In this document: positions 1 through 11,447 of the stretch, in pieces
Numbering within the stretch: position 1 is the stretch's first letter
Layout of the letters: each line of letters begins with the position of its first letter
From: Sorghum bicolor
Taxonomy: Eukaryota; Streptophyta; Magnoliopsida; Poales; Poaceae
Direction: 5' to 3'
Assembly (NCBI RefSeq): GCF_000003195.3
Contig: NC_012877.2
Location: 19,618,294 to 19,682,293 of the forward strand
Length of the DNA: 64,000 nucleotides
Made by a program: the position numbers and the translations under genes
Notes under the pieces: model-generated
The model's input: the letters and a program-made list of their open reading frames with translations, nothing else
Database searches by the model: none
Told to the model about the DNA's origin: nothing

Positions 1-499
1 CAAAAGAATCAAAGATGAAAGGAGCATCTTATGACTAAAGTAAAGGATCAAGGGACCACTCTTTTTCAAACTTTAGCTAGTGTTACAAGCATAGGACTCC
101 ATTGTGATTCAAATGGTGGCCAGCAGGAGGCAAGTGGGGCCAATACGGGGGTCGGCCGACCCCCACATTGGAGCTCCCAGAGCATCCAAGTGCTGGGTTG
201 GAACCTCTATGACTAGCAAGGTTGAAATGTGGTGAAGTGGGCCCCAAGGTGGGGTCGGGCGACCCCCCTTTGGGAGCTCCAGCAGCTCAAATTTTTATGA
301 CAAGTTATTCTCAAGATTTTATTTATTATGGCTAAACATTTTGTCGAAATAAGATATGCAAAATTCAAAGTAAGAATGCAATTGAAAAGTGAATAGTAGA
401 AATTGAAATGCAGAAAATAAATATGGGATAACTACTGATTTACCTTATCAGCAAGGGCTCCATGTTTTAGGTCCGTAGAGCAGGACCTCTCCATCTTGT
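1..499 (-). other. Non-coding internal region after gag-protease
   Basis: No convincing coding frame follows the gag-protease stop. The stretch is AT-rich next to the ORF. Farther left it carries two near-palindromic GC blocks of the GGTCGGNCGACC type (about 150-163 and 252-267), which recur inside this element's LTR near 3943 and 4045. A complete Athila element would normally proceed to reverse transcriptase around here, so either a spacer is present or the element lacks pol. Confidence 0.5.
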
Positions 500-2563
500 T
501 CATCCTTCGGGTGCATCAGATGGTCCCGGAGACGTGGACCTTGATTGCACCTCTTTCTCCCGCCATACTTGCTTGGTATTGATTTTTGGTTCAGCGGGTT
601 CCTCTTCTTTCTTTTCGGCCCTTTTGGCCGACTTACCTCTCTTGTCCCTTCGGCGTCGGATGTGGCGAGGCTTAGTCGGAGGTTCTTTGTCCTTCACCTG
701 CATGTTAGCTTTATAACCATTGAATGGACATTTTACCTTCCATCCTGGGAATTGGAGGTGAATCTGGCCGGACCCCACATAGATGACTGCATTGACCGTG
801 TTGAGGAATGGCCTTCCCAAGATGATCGAGACATCATTATTGGATCCCATATCCAAAATGATGAAGTCGGCAGGGACGTAGTCGTCTTGGACCTTTACCA
901 GTATGTCCCTTGCCAACCCCTCAGGGAACCTGATCGTCTGATCTGCCATCTGCAAACGAACAAATGTGGGGTGCAAAGGTCCCCCTAGCAAATTATCATA
1001 AGTTACCTTGGCCATGATGTTGACACCCGATCCAAGGTCGCAGAAGGCGTTGTGGAAGATTTGCGGTCCGATCTCACAGGTGATGGTCGGCAGGCCTGGG
1101 TCGTCCTTCTTGGTGATGAAGGGCGAATCCAGAAGATAGCTCCAGTTGGATTGTACCAGAGGCTTACCGAACCTCGTAGTAACTAGTTTAACTCCTTCAA
1201 TTGGGTCCTCAGGTTTCCCTGGGATCTTACCTTGCTCGAAGGATGGGACAGCTGCTGCTAATTGAGCTAATTGTGTTTCTAGCATTTTGTTAAAGCTCAA
1301 CTGATTTTTCATAGCAGAGTTAAAGCTATCCAACTTTTCACTTAAGTTTTCAAGGATCTTATCATTAGCCATCATTTTCTTGTTAATGCTATCATTGATT
1401 TTAGATTGGCCTAAGACAAGATCTCTAAGAGAAGGTTGGTTACCAAAAGAATTATTGAAATTTTGATTGTAACCATTACCTTGATTACCTTGGTAGAAGG
1501 GGCGCGAGTTCCATTGCTGTTGTTGGGGCCGGTACCCATTGTTGTTGTTGTTGATGAAGCTCACTTCCTCCTTTGTTTCAGGACAATTGTTTCCCGAATG
1601 ATCATCTCCTCCGCACACTTCGCACCATGAATCAGATTCAATGGCCCGTGCAGTGGCGTAAGGTTGAATGGTCTCTTGCTTGGAACTTTCTTCCATCTTC
1701 TTCATTAAGAGGTCCATCTTAGCAGAGAGCATGTCCACCTCATTCAAGGCATGGACACCTCTTCTCTTGGGTTGGAGGCGTTCCTCATTCCATTCTTGGT
1801 TTATAGCCATCTTTTCAATGAGGTCCTTGGCATCCTTGACATTGTGTTGCAAGAATGCTCCTCCAGCGGCAGCATCAAGGTGACTACGGGCCAAACCGGT
1901 CAGGCCATGGTAGAAACCTTGGATTAGGAGCCACTCCTCTATCCCATGATGAGGACAGGCGCGAATGTACTCCTGCAGACGTTCCCATGCTTCGGGAATC
2001 GTCTCATCTGCTTGCTGTTGGAAGCTGGAAATCTTTCCACGAAGGGCGCTGGTCTTGCCCATCGGAAAGAACTTCTTGAGAAATGCATTGGCGCACCTCT
2101 CCCACGTGGTCACTTCACCCTTGTTGGCGTAGAACCATTGCTTCGCCTTCCCCAATAATGAGAATGGGAAGAGGCGAAGACGGATGGCGTCTGCGGCGAC
2201 ATTCTTGATGGTTAAGGTGCCGCACACCTCCAAGAAGTGTTGGAGATGGGCATTGGCATCCTCGTGTGGCTTTCCACAGAAGGGATTAGCTTGCACCATA
2301 TTGATAAGCGCAGGCTTCAACTCAAAAGTCGCATCCCCCAAGTTAAGCTGCGGACCCGTGGCGACATTGTCAGCCGACGGCGCAGAGTACTCAGAGATGG
2401 TCTTCTGGGCCATAGCTTCTTTGATAACCGGTGCAGATACTCCTTCCTCTAACGGATTCAGGTTCGAGATGAACCTTTGAGGTGGAACTTGACGACGTCT
2501 AGTTCTCCTCAACAGTTGCTCAGGATCTTCAACGAAGTTTGACGGCAATTGGAAACCGCTCAT
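500..2563 (-). CDS. gag-pro: Gag-protease polyprotein of Athila/Tat-type element
   Basis: Intact 687-residue ORF with an ATG start about 117 bp downstream of the primer site. Residues about 90-260 form the retrotransposon Gag capsid domain (NPFCGKPHEDANAHLQHF, then LFPFSLLGKAKQWF). A CCHC zinc knuckle lies at residues 314-327 (C-x2-C-x4-H-x4-C), followed by Asn/Gln-rich linker. Residues about 490-600 look like a retropepsin with an active-site motif DLGSG at 509-513 and a later ILGRPFL. The tail from about 610 is very basic, then Glu-rich. The product would build the particle and cleave it in the cytoplasm. No frameshift or stop interrupts it, unlike most coding regions here. It ends without entering reverse transcriptase, so pol must be separate or missing. 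Protease assignment is from motif only. Confidence 0.85.
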   Translation of the reverse strand: MSGFQLPSNFVEDPEQLLRRTRRRQVPPQRFISNLNPLEEGVSAPVIKEAMAQKTISEYSAPSADNVATGPQLNLGDATFELKPALINMVQANPFCGKPHEDANAHLQHFLEVCGTLTIKNVAADAIRLRLFPFSLLGKAKQWFYANKGEVTTWERCANAFLKKFFPMGKTSALRGKISSFQQQADETIPEAWERLQEYIRACPHHGIEEWLLIQGFYHGLTGLARSHLDAAAGGAFLQHNVKDAKDLIEKMAINQEWNEERLQPKRRGVHALNEVDMLSAKMDLLMKKMEESSKQETIQPYATARAIESDSWCEVCGGDDHSGNNCPETKEEVSFINNNNNGYRPQQQQWNSRPFYQGNQGNGYNQNFNNSFGNQPSLRDLVLGQSKINDSINKKMMANDKILENLSEKLDSFNSAMKNQLSFNKMLETQLAQLAAAVPSFEQGKIPGKPEDPIEGVKLVTTRFGKPLVQSNWSYLLDSPFITKKDDPGLPTITCEIGPQIFHNAFCDLGSGVNIMAKVTYDNLLGGPLHPTFVRLQMADQTIRFPEGLARDILVKVQDDYVPADFIILDMGSNNDVSIILGRPFLNTVNAVIYVGSGQIHLQFPGWKVKCPFNGYKANMQVKDKEPPTKPRHIRRRRDKRGKSAKRAEKKEEEPAEPKINTKQVWREKEVQSRSTSPGPSDAPEG

Positions 2564-2680
2564 ACACTGTCAGGCTTCACAATAAAGGAAGACAAGACAA
2601 GTGATGGGTTATCCCTATCACTACTTGATAACTAGCAAACTCTGGATTCTCTTTTTGTTAAAACTCTTAGACAGACGCTT

Positions 2681-2698
2681 TCCCCGGCAACGGCGCCA
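2681..2698 (-). promoter_or_regulatory. Primer binding site, tRNA-Asp type
   Basis: On the minus strand it reads TGGCGCCGTTGCCGGGGA, the Asp-type primer site usual for Athila/Tat elements. It lies 8 nt past the LTR end, a slightly long gap. It primes minus-strand DNA synthesis. Confidence 0.85.
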
Positions 2699-2738
2699 GA
2701 AATGCTTGTTGACACTTCTTAACGCAACCACCGGATAT

Positions 2739-2760
2739 CGGCGACGGCGCCAGAAGTGCC
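2739..2760 (-). repeat. Second primer-site-like copy inside the LTR
   Basis: The 14-mer CGGCGACGGCGCCA (2739-2752) repeats the primer-site segment CGGCAACGGCGCCA (2685-2698) with one mismatch at a 54 bp spacing. The similarity continues into the next bases (GAAGTGCC versus GAAATGCT). It lies inside the LTR about 32 bp from its terminus. Confidence 0.6.
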
Positions 2761-3750
2761 CTGGTAGGGTAACTCTATTTACTATTGGATAATTCCGCAA
2801 GCGCACAGAATGTGCCGCTGTAGCACTTCACCAAGGAGTATTCCAAGGTATCGTAATTTATATTTTCCCAAGGGAAAGCGGCTAAGTGTGTTTAACAAAA
2901 AGGGGAATGAGATTCCTTGAGTTATCTAGTATCAACTAGTGAATAAGGGTGGTAAATAACGAATAGGAAGGGTAGTGGTGAATCCAAGGTCCTATGCTAA
3001 AGGTAAATGGTAGAGTTAGCTAGGTGGGAGGACAACGAGTGAGTAAAGGACTCCTATGTATCTAACTTGACTTCTGTGACTTACTTTAATAGATAATTGC
3101 CTTAACTACGCTAGAGCCTTACTAACTGTGTGCGAGGGATAGCCGAGCTGGTAAGACGCTTAGAAGGTTTTTCACCTAACCCCTTACCGAAAGCGACTAT
3201 TGGGCTTATGGACGCCTTACCTTTTAAGAACTAGCCTGTACGTGAGGAGAACCTAATGCCGCCCACGATCTGTCACCTACTAGGGAGTGCGCTCCTACTT
3301 TCCGTTCAAGCCAGCGGTAATCAAAGGTAATCTTAAGTATGAGCACCACGCTCACACTTAATCCTACAACGCTAACTAGTTGCAGCTAGCTAGAGCTCCT
3401 ATACAAGATAGGACGATGATGCACACACAGGAGTGGTTACAGGTCACTAACTTCACTAAGACAACTATATTACTAAAGTAAATGCACAACAAGACTAAAA
3501 GACTTGCACTAAGTAAGAACTCAGTAAAGTAAAGTAAGAATAATATATTAATAAAAGGAAAGTCTTACAAAAGTAGAAAGGTACAAGAGCTATACCAGAC
3601 TCTCCAGAAGACGACTCCGGAGACCCCGAGCTTCGCTCGACTCGACTCTAACTCCCACTCTAGACTAACTACTACTCTACTTGTATGCTTGGAACTTGTA
3701 ATGCACTTGGCCTTGGAATTGCACACTTGAAATGAAGGATGGAGGCTGCC

Positions 3751-3758
3751 TTTTATAG
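3751..3758 (-). promoter_or_regulatory. LTR TATA box
   Basis: Minus-strand TATAAAAG context roughly in the middle of the LTR. It is the likely core promoter that separates U3 from R for this element. Confidence 0.5.
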
Positions 3759-4323
3759 AGGGAGATGGAGTAGGGGTTACTCCATCGCCACGTCATCGAT
3801 CTACGTGACATCTTCTCTCCACCCTTGGATCAAACCGACCTCACAACCGCCATTTGATCAACGGCAGGGGCAAATCAACTTGTGGGACATGTGGGGAAGG
3901 TCGGTGGGAGGCCACCGACCCTGGAACCGCCTTTGATGTGGGGTCGGGCGACCCCACTTCTGGGCCTCTGGGCCCACCAGCAGTGTCCACAGGGGTCCCT
4001 TATGTCGGTGGACTAGGTGGCACACCTGGGTCCCACCAAAGAGGGGTCGGGCGACCCCCTCCCTGTGGGCCCAAGGTGTCACCAGTTGTCCCCTCGATCT
4101 CCTCTTGATGATTCTGATGTTGGCTTTGTCAAATAATGTCTTGAATTTGTTGTTCCTGCATAAACAAGCTAAGAGTACAAGTGGAACTAGTTATGGATAA
4201 AATATGTTCATGTCATGTCGTTTCCTCTTGCAACCGAGGCATGTTGACGGTGTTTTGTATGTGGATTTCTATGGTATATCCACCGTCAACATCCACGAAA
4301 GATCTGGAGCTGGGACCAGATCC

Positions 4324-4341
4324 AAATTGACGGCATCGTTG
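4324..4341. repeat. LINE target-site duplication, left copy
   Basis: AAATTGACGGCATCGTTG here and AAATTGACGGCATCATTG at 11467-11484 differ by one base in 18. The length and the adjoining short A-run on the right are what L1-type target-primed insertion leaves. Confidence 0.9.
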
Positions 4342-4648
4342 CTAGCCTCTCTCGTTAAGGAAGGCCTATGGCCTGCTCCGTGATTCTCGGATCGGCTGTT
4401 GAGGCGATCAGGAAAGCGATTTAGACCCGCTACGCTGCCGGCCGCCCGGCCGCAGCGTCCACGCCCCGGGTCTGCCATTGCAGGGTGGACCTGGCCACCG
4501 CCATATCGTCGGTTAGCCCGTTCAGGCACCATCGATGCTCCATACCGATAGGGTTTGCCGCGTAGGTTCCTAGTCGGGTTTCTTTGGTTCGTGGCTGTGT
4601 GTAGATTGCGCGGCGCACACTGTTTTTCTTTCTCCCTATCTGATCACC
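4342..4648 (+). other. LINE 5' untranslated region
   Basis: GC-rich leader between the left target duplication and the ORF1 ATG. It would hold the internal promoter of an L1-type element. I see no specific promoter motif. Confidence 0.6.
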
Positions 4649-5902
4649 ATGTCGGGATCGGGTTCGGGTGGGAAAGCTCTGGAGGGTAAGGGCGAGGGCT
4701 TAAACCCTAATGTGGAGGACATGTTCCGCAAACTCCAACTCACGGCGGAGGAAGAGGCGGTGCTGGACCTCAGCAGCGAGGATGAAGAGGAGACCATGGC
4801 ACCCGCGATGTGGGCGCTGGTGGAGAAGATTCTATCACCAGTTCCGATCCATGCCGAGACGATCCGTTCGGCAATGAGGCCAGCATGGGGAAACCCGGTT
4901 GGACTGAAGATCAAGACTGTAGGTGAGAAGGGAGACAACACATTCATGGTGGAGTTTGGAAGTGCCCGAGATATGGATCGGGTTTTGTCTGGAGCGCCAT
5001 GGATGGTGAAGAAGTATGCGGTGCTGTTGCAGGAGTATGATGCTACTCTCAGTGCTTCAAGCATTGTTTTTGACAGAATTGAGATGTGGGTGAGGATCCT
5101 AGACCTTCTGCTAGGATGGATGAATCGTGAGAAGGGAGCACGGGTTATGGACATGATCTGCAAGGTTGTCTCCATGGATGTGGACTCCGATGGCAAGGCC
5201 AGTGGAGCCTTCCTCCGGGCCCGTGTCTCCATTGAAATTGATAGACCAATCAGGAGGGGGATCTTCCTTAGACTGAAATGAGGAGAAGAACCCAAATGGT
5301 TCAAAGTACAGTATGAGAAACTGCCCTATATTTGCTTCTCATGTGGAAAGCTCGGTCATTCCGACTTGGAGTGTCCAAATCCTGCTGAACGGGATGAGGA
5401 AGGGAAACTCCCTTATGACGTCAAACTAAGGGCCCCAGAGGAGCGTCGCCGCCGGCCATAATCTTTTGCTGGGGCAGCTGCGGAGACTTTTGGGAGTGGA
5501 TCTTCCTATGGTTCCAAGGCTTCCAAGCCCTCAAACCAGGCAGGTGAGGGGGCACCGAAATCTAACTCGCGTGACTCAGCGAGCGTTGTGGGGCATTCGG
5601 AAGAGATGGAGGTCCAGTCACCGTTGAAAAATGATGGTGGTAGGAAGAAGGTGATTGAGGATGAGAAAGAACGGGGGGCGAGCAGGCATCTCAATCTCCA
5701 GGAGGTTGATGGTCAGCACTCATACCCGCGTAAGCGGAAGTCGAAGGTGGCTTCCACCGCCACTCTAACACCCGGGCTGGATCTCCCACCAGGCGCCATG
5801 TTAGCACTGGTGCCGGTGGGACTGGTTAACTCACTAGTTAGTAAGCTGGATGGTGGGGCGGACAGCAGTAGTGCCAGCATGTTGGAAACCCTCAAAAAAT
5901 AG
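4649..5902 (+). pseudogene. LINE ORF1 (DUF4283 plus CCHC knuckle), interrupted
   Basis: One frame of 418 codons from the ATG after a leader ending in CTGATCACC. Residues about 50-200 match the DUF4283 domain of plant L1 ORF1 proteins (MWALVEKILSPVPIHAETI, then APWMVKKYAVLLQEYD). A CCHC knuckle of the C-x2-C-x4-H-x4-C form follows at 5333-5374, then a basic low-complexity tail. Two in-frame nonsense codons break it: TGA at 5279-5281, just before the knuckle, and TAA at 5459-5461. The intact protein would coat LINE RNA as an RNP. ORF2 starts 65 bp downstream in another frame. Confidence 0.88.
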
Positions 5903-5967
5903 AAATGCGGCACATCAGACAATGCGCGATCCGCGGCGGCTGCGGGTGACAGCCCCCGCCGGGCACA

Positions 5968-8900
5968 ATGAATGTCCTCAGCCTGAACTGTCGGGGCTGC
6001 GGGCGGCCCGAGGCAGTTCAAGAGATCCACCAGCTGGTGGTGGAGAAGAAGCCCGCGGTGGTGTTCTTAATGGAGACAAGGATGGGGGAGGAGAAGGCTC
6101 TCGGCTTGGCTAGGCGTCTTGGTTTTCAAAATGCCATCGTTGTCAAGTCAGAGGGCCTTAGTGGTGGTTTAATGCTGATGTGGCATGGCAATGTCATGGT
6201 AGCGGAATTGACCAAATCGAGGTCGCATATTGACGTGATCTTGTCTTGTGATCACCTAAAAATCTCTCACTGGCGTCTAACGGGTTTCTATGGTGAGCCT
6301 AGATGGGAACGCCGGCGTGAGAGTTGGTACCTGCTGAGGTTTCTTCGAGCACAGTCGAGTGATCCATGGCTGTGTTTGGGGGACTTTAATGAGGTTCTAG
6401 CGATGGAGGAGCAGATGGGAGCTAATGAACGAGAAATGTGGCAGGTGACCGCTTTCCAGGATGTTGTTAATGACTGCGCCTTGACTGATCTTGGTTTCCA
6501 CGGCCTACCCTACACTTGGGACAACCGGCAGGAAGGCGGTCGGAATGTGAAGGTGAGGCTGGATCGGGCCTTGGGAGACAATAAGTTTATGGAGCTCCTA
6601 GGTGGATCGGAGGTGTTTCACCTCCCTACGACAGAGTCTGATCACGCTGGGCTTCTGGTGGAAGTAAGACATCAGGAACCAGGGGCGCAGACAAGGCGTA
6701 GGCGCCACAAGCCGTTCCGGTATGAGAACATGTGGAAAACCCGTGGCGATTATCATGAGTTTGTGAATAGGACCTGGGACCCGGGGCCTGGATCAGCAAA
6801 CTTGTCTACTGTGGCAAACGCCCTCTCAGCCTTGCAAGGCTCCTTTAAATCTTGGGACCGTGACATTTTTGGCTCTGTGACAAAGAAAGTGAAGGAGCTT
6901 AGAGCAAAGCTGGAGGAGGAAAGAAGGCACACTCTCTACCGGGGTCCTACGGATAGGGAACGATCAATTATGGCTCAACTAACCGAGGTCCTGGCAAGGG
7001 AGGAAGTGATGGCTAAACAGCGGTCTAGAATAACCTGGCTGCGGGAGGGCGATAGGAAGACTGAATTTTTCCAAGCTAAAGCCAAACCTAGAAGCAAGAC
7101 CAATCGAATCAAGCTGCTTATGGACGTGGATGGTCATGTGTTCACTGATCAGGAGGACTTGGAGAGATTGACGGGCGACTTCTACCAGCGCCTATTCTCG
7201 GCGCAAGATGAACTCCTTCCTGATTTGGTATGTAAACATGTTCCAAGGAAGGTAACACCAGTCATGTGTGAGCTCCTTGGTGCACCTTTCTCTGAACAAG
7301 AGGTGGAAGAAGCTTTATTTTGTATGGCACCAAACAAGGCCCCAGGTGTGGATGGTTTCAATGCTGGCTTTTTCCAAACGCACTGGGACCTGATCAAAGG
7401 GTGTGTCATGGAGGCGGTTCTGGGGTTTCTGAATGGAGGAGAATTACCTGAGGAAGTTAATAAAACCCTTCTAGTTCTAATTCCAAAGGTAACCAATCCG
7501 CAAGACTTAACCCAGTACCGGCCGATCTCTCTTTGTAACGTGCTCTACAAGATCTGCTCAAAGGCGATGGCAAATCGACTTCGGCGAATTTTGGATGAGA
7601 TTATTTCAATTGAGCAAAGTGCGTTCGTACCGGGTCGACTGATCACGGATAATGTACTGATCACGTACGAGTGCATACACTACTTAAGGAACAAGAAGGG
7701 CAAACAGGGTGATTGTGCCATCAAATTGGACATGGCAAAGGCTTATGACCGGGTTGAATGGCCATACCTGGAGTGCATCATGAGAGCGCTGGGCTTTCCT
7801 GAAGGTTGGATTGCCCTAGTGATGAAATGTGTGAAATCAGTGACTTTCTCAGTAAGAGTGAATGGAGTCTTCTCTCATGAATTCAAACCATCGAGGGGAA
7901 TTCGCCAGGGAGATCCCATTTCACCCTATCTGTTCTTAATCTGTGCAGAAGGCCTATCGTGTATGTTGAAGAACATTGGCCCACAATATGTCTCAAGGGG
8001 GGTGAGAGTTAGCCAAAATGCTCCAGGGATCTCTCACCTTCTATTTGCAGATGACTGTCTGGTTTTCACACAGGCATCAAAGAAAGGGGCGGATAGTGTA
8101 GCGTCGATCCTGGATGAGTATCATAAAGGGTTGGGGCAACTTGTGAATAAAAATAAGTCAGCCATCTTTTTTATCACCAATTGTGGAGAAGAGAATAAAG
8201 AGGAGGTTCATGCTGGTTTGCAAATTGATACGGAAGCTCTGGGGGAACGCTATCTGGGTTTACCCACAGCGGCTGAACGAGGAGCAACTGATGTCTTTAA
8301 CTATTTGCCAGCTAAGGTGCGTGTTATGATTGCAGGCTGGGCTGAGAAGGGGCTTAGCTGTGCAGCGCGAGAGGTGCTTCTAAAGGCCAATGTTCAAGCA
8401 GTGCCTACATACCCCATGTCGGTATTTAAACTCTCTCCGGTGGTGTGCCAAAAGCTAACATCGTCAGTCTCAAACTACTGGTGGGGGAGCTCGCTTGACA
8501 ATCACAAACTGCACTGGCTTAAGTGGGAGAAATTGACAAGATCAAAGATTGATGGTGGTATTGGTTTTCAGGATTTTGCCTTGTTCAATCAGGCTATGCT
8601 CGGGAAGCAAGGATGGAGATTGCTCTCAAGACTAGACTCGTTATGTAGCAAGGTACTGAAGGGGAAGTATTATCCACACTCTAACTTCCTATCAGCTACT
8701 AAGAAATGACGAAGCTCGGCAACCTAGAGGGCAATTTTGCATGGCCGGGATGTCTTAGCTCGGGGGCTAATCAAGAGAGTTGGGCCGAGGAATATTAGTA
8801 TCTGGGAAGATAACTGGATCCCTGGTGTGCGACCTCTCAAACCATTGGTTCGCATGCCTCGAACTACTGTGGAAAGGGTCCGGGATCTGTTCATATCGGG

Positions 8901-11447
8901 CACTCGTGTGTGGAATGAAGCGGTGGTTTTCGGCTCCTTTATGGTGCTGGAGGTGGCTGAAGTGCTGAAGATCAAACCGAGCACTCTAATTGAGGAGGAT
9001 GTGATCGCTTGGGCTCATGAGAAGTGTTGACACTTGCTAACACCACTTGAATACTAGGTTGTCATCCCCAGCATGGCACTAGAGTGTACTACGGTATTTA
9101 TACGCACACAGATAATCCGCAAGCGCACGTATACCGTTGTAGCTTTAACCCGGTTAAAGGTTTTATCGTATCCACAGGGAAACGGGAGAACCAACTACGC
9201 TCTAACTTAACCAAGATAAATAGATAAGTGTAAATAGGAAATAGGGTAGAATTGAATAAGAACAATACTAAAGGTAAGATAACAATGGGTGATTTTATGG
9301 GAATAGAGAGTAGAGCAATCTAATATATGGGCGATGGTAGCAGAATAGAGAGGATAACTATGGTTTCTCTACTTCAAAGGGGTACGTCTATGTCTGGGAC
9401 GAACCACGTGATAAGAATACACCACAAAGGATGCTTATCCATAGGCCGATAAACCCTACCCATCCTGCTAACAAGAGGTGGACTACAGGGGACCAACGTA
9501 GCTGTCACCTACGCGGCCTACCACACGATCCAGCTAGACAGGGGATATCGACAAGTAATCTAGGTCTAAGCACCATGCTTACACCTATACTACAACTCTC
9601 ACCTATAGCGTCCTATAGATTAAAGTACTCAAAAGAGTTGTGAACCAGAACATACGTGATTAGTAATTGCATAATGAATTAGAAGTAGATTACCAGAGTC
9701 ATCCCATGAGCAAGCTTGATTAGAGCTTGATCATGACGAAGTACAACCGGAGGAAGAACCGACAGGCCGGCCTCTCCTCTAATCCTCCTTTGCTCTCCAT
9801 CTCGCTACTATCTAGATCTACTCTAGTTTAGAGAAGAGAGGAGAGCTCTCATCCCTAAACCCTAGATTTTGCTCTGTCTATGAATAATGAATAATGATCA
9901 AGGGGTGCCTCCTCCAGGGGCCAGGAGGTCTGGTTATATAGTCCCCTCAAGTGAATCTAGGCCGTCGGATCAAACCGACATTGATTGAACGGTTATTCTT
10001 GATCCTTTAGGTCGGTGGAGCATAATCCGCGAAGTTGAACGTGATTGGCCGAAATAGGTGGGCGGGCGCCCTAAGGACTTGGGCGGGCGCCCTGTCCCTG
10101 AGCCCTCTCGGCTTCTGCTTTGTTCCTGTGGCTTCTGGAGTCTTCTAGATGATAGAAAATTTTGCGGCACGTTAAAATCTCTATGTAAACCCGACGTGTG
10201 GGTCTTTCTTCCTTATTTTCTAATAACCCCCTGCAGAAATAGACAAACACCAAAACTCGTGGAATTCTGTCAGATAAAACCCTAAGTCTGGGTGTTGGTT
10301 GCATTTGGATCCTTTTCTTTATTTATTTGATGATTATATTTGGTACTTAAGGACCGTCAACAAGAAGCATGGTGGGTATTCAGTTAAATCTGCCTACAGG
10401 CTTCTTAAGCACGATTAGTTGTAGAAGGCAATGGCTGATGATAGTAAACAAGCTTCAGCGTCAGGTGAACCCACTTTCTGGAAAGTGTTATGGAGAATGA
10501 ATGTGCCTCCTAAGGTTCGAGTCTTTTGGTGGAGAGTGTTACATAATTCTCTACCATCAAAGGCGGAGCTTAAGAGACGACATGTGGCTAGAGAAAGTCA
10601 TTGTGAAATGTGCGAAAGTCGAGATGATAGTCTATTCCATGTGTTCTTTGACTGCCCGATTGCGAAGCGATTTTGGGAGGAGGTGAAGAAGGAGACGGGG
10701 TTGGCAATGCCAAAGATATAGAGTGATACTTGGGCCCAGGATGTCCTCCGATTGAGATCAAGGATGATGATGCCGAGTGAAACAATCATCTGTGGTGCCT
10801 GGGCTCTCTGGACTGGCCGCAACACTCGTGGTCATGGGCGCAAATCTTGGGAACCAGGAGCTACTGCTAGGTTCGTTTCAAAACTGTTGGAGGACCTGGC
10901 ATCCCTGAAGCTAGCGCCTGTGATGAGGCCAGCGCCGGCTAAAGCGAAATGGGAAAAGCCATCACCAGGGTGGTTCAAGATAAACACAGACGCGGGCTTT
11001 GATCGGGAATCAAATTCGGGCTCGGCTGGTGTGGTTATTCGAAATGAAGCTGGTCTGGTGGCAGGTGGATCAGCAAGATGGATTGAGAATGTTCCTGACA
11101 CGCTCACAGCAGAAGCTATGGCGGCAAGAGAGGGTCTTGAACTTGTGGTGGAATTGGGACTCGACCGGGTGATACTTGAGGTCGATTGCCAAGAACTCTC
11201 GAAGCTGCTACTTAGTCAAAATTCGATCTCCTCATGTATTGAAGGCTTATGTTTTGATATAATAGAGCTAGGCAAGATGTTTAGTGAGTTTTGCATTAGA
11301 TGGGTCAGAAGGGACGCGAACTCGGTGGCAAACTTCTGTGCATCCATAGTTTCGCCTACCGATCGCTGCCACTTCTGGTTTGATAATGTACCAGGCTGGC
11401 TAGTGGTCCTAGCAGATGCCCATTGTAATCTGGCCATGAATCAATAG
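5968..11447 (+). pseudogene. LINE ORF2: endonuclease, reverse transcriptase, RNase H; broken
   Basis: Starts at ATG 5968 (MNVLSLNCRG). Residues 1-225 form an APE-type endonuclease with METR, GDFN (138-141) and a terminal SDH. The reverse transcriptase follows, with YRPISLCNVLYKI, the RQGDPISPYLF motif and FADD at 693-696. Nonsense codons TGA 8707-8709 and TAG 8725-8727 end the long open stretch. The frame resumes at 8728, is split by the solo LTR at 9025-10362, and continues through a zf-RVT region (about 10476-10690). A final part (about 10970-11380) is an RNase H domain with NTDAGF, TAEAMAA, LEVDC and RRDAN as the probable acidic sites. Further stops lie between 10411 and 10422 and at 10719. 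It cannot make a full enzyme. Confidence 0.9.
9025..10362 (-). mobile_element. Solo LTR, Athila-type, inside the LINE
   Basis: The left end is TGTTGACACTTG and the right end is GGACCGTCAACA. On the minus strand this reads TGTTGACGGTCC...GTGTCAACA, the same ends as the Athila LTR at 2707. It is flanked by a perfect 5 bp duplication AGAAG (9020-9024 and 10363-10367). It has no internal region, so it arose by LTR-LTR recombination after full insertion. A TATA-like TATATAACC lies on the minus strand at about 9932-9940. It interrupts LINE ORF2 between the reverse transcriptase and zf-RVT regions. Length is 1338 bp. Confidence 0.92.

Larger units (their letters stand above)
1..4291 (-). mobile_element. 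Athila/Tat-type Ty3/gypsy retrotransposon, 5' part
   Basis: Minus-strand LTR retrotransposon cut by the window start. In element order (right to left) it has a 5' LTR (4291-2707), a tRNA-Asp-type primer site (2698-2681), a gag-protease ORF (2563-500) and non-coding sequence to base 1. The lineage follows from the gag type, the primer site TGGCGCCGTTGCCGGGGA and the LTR ends TGTTGACGG...GTGTCAACA. The pol genes and 3' LTR would lie left of the window. The LTR abuts 50 bp of what I take to be copia internal sequence, so this element probably inserted into the copia element that ends at 16267. Confidence 0.85.
2707..4291 (-). repeat. 5' LTR of Athila-type element
   Basis: The ends are TGTTGACGGTGG (right, element 5') and GTGTCAACA (left, element 3'). 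The left boundary is set by analogy with the solo LTRs at 9025 and 14542, whose ends are fixed by target duplications. A TATA-like CTCTATAAAAGG lies on the minus strand at about 3750-3760. The right 49 bp contain an inverted repeat (TGTTGACGGT at 4242, ACCGTCAACA ending 4291). Length is about 1.59 kb. Confidence 0.8.
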
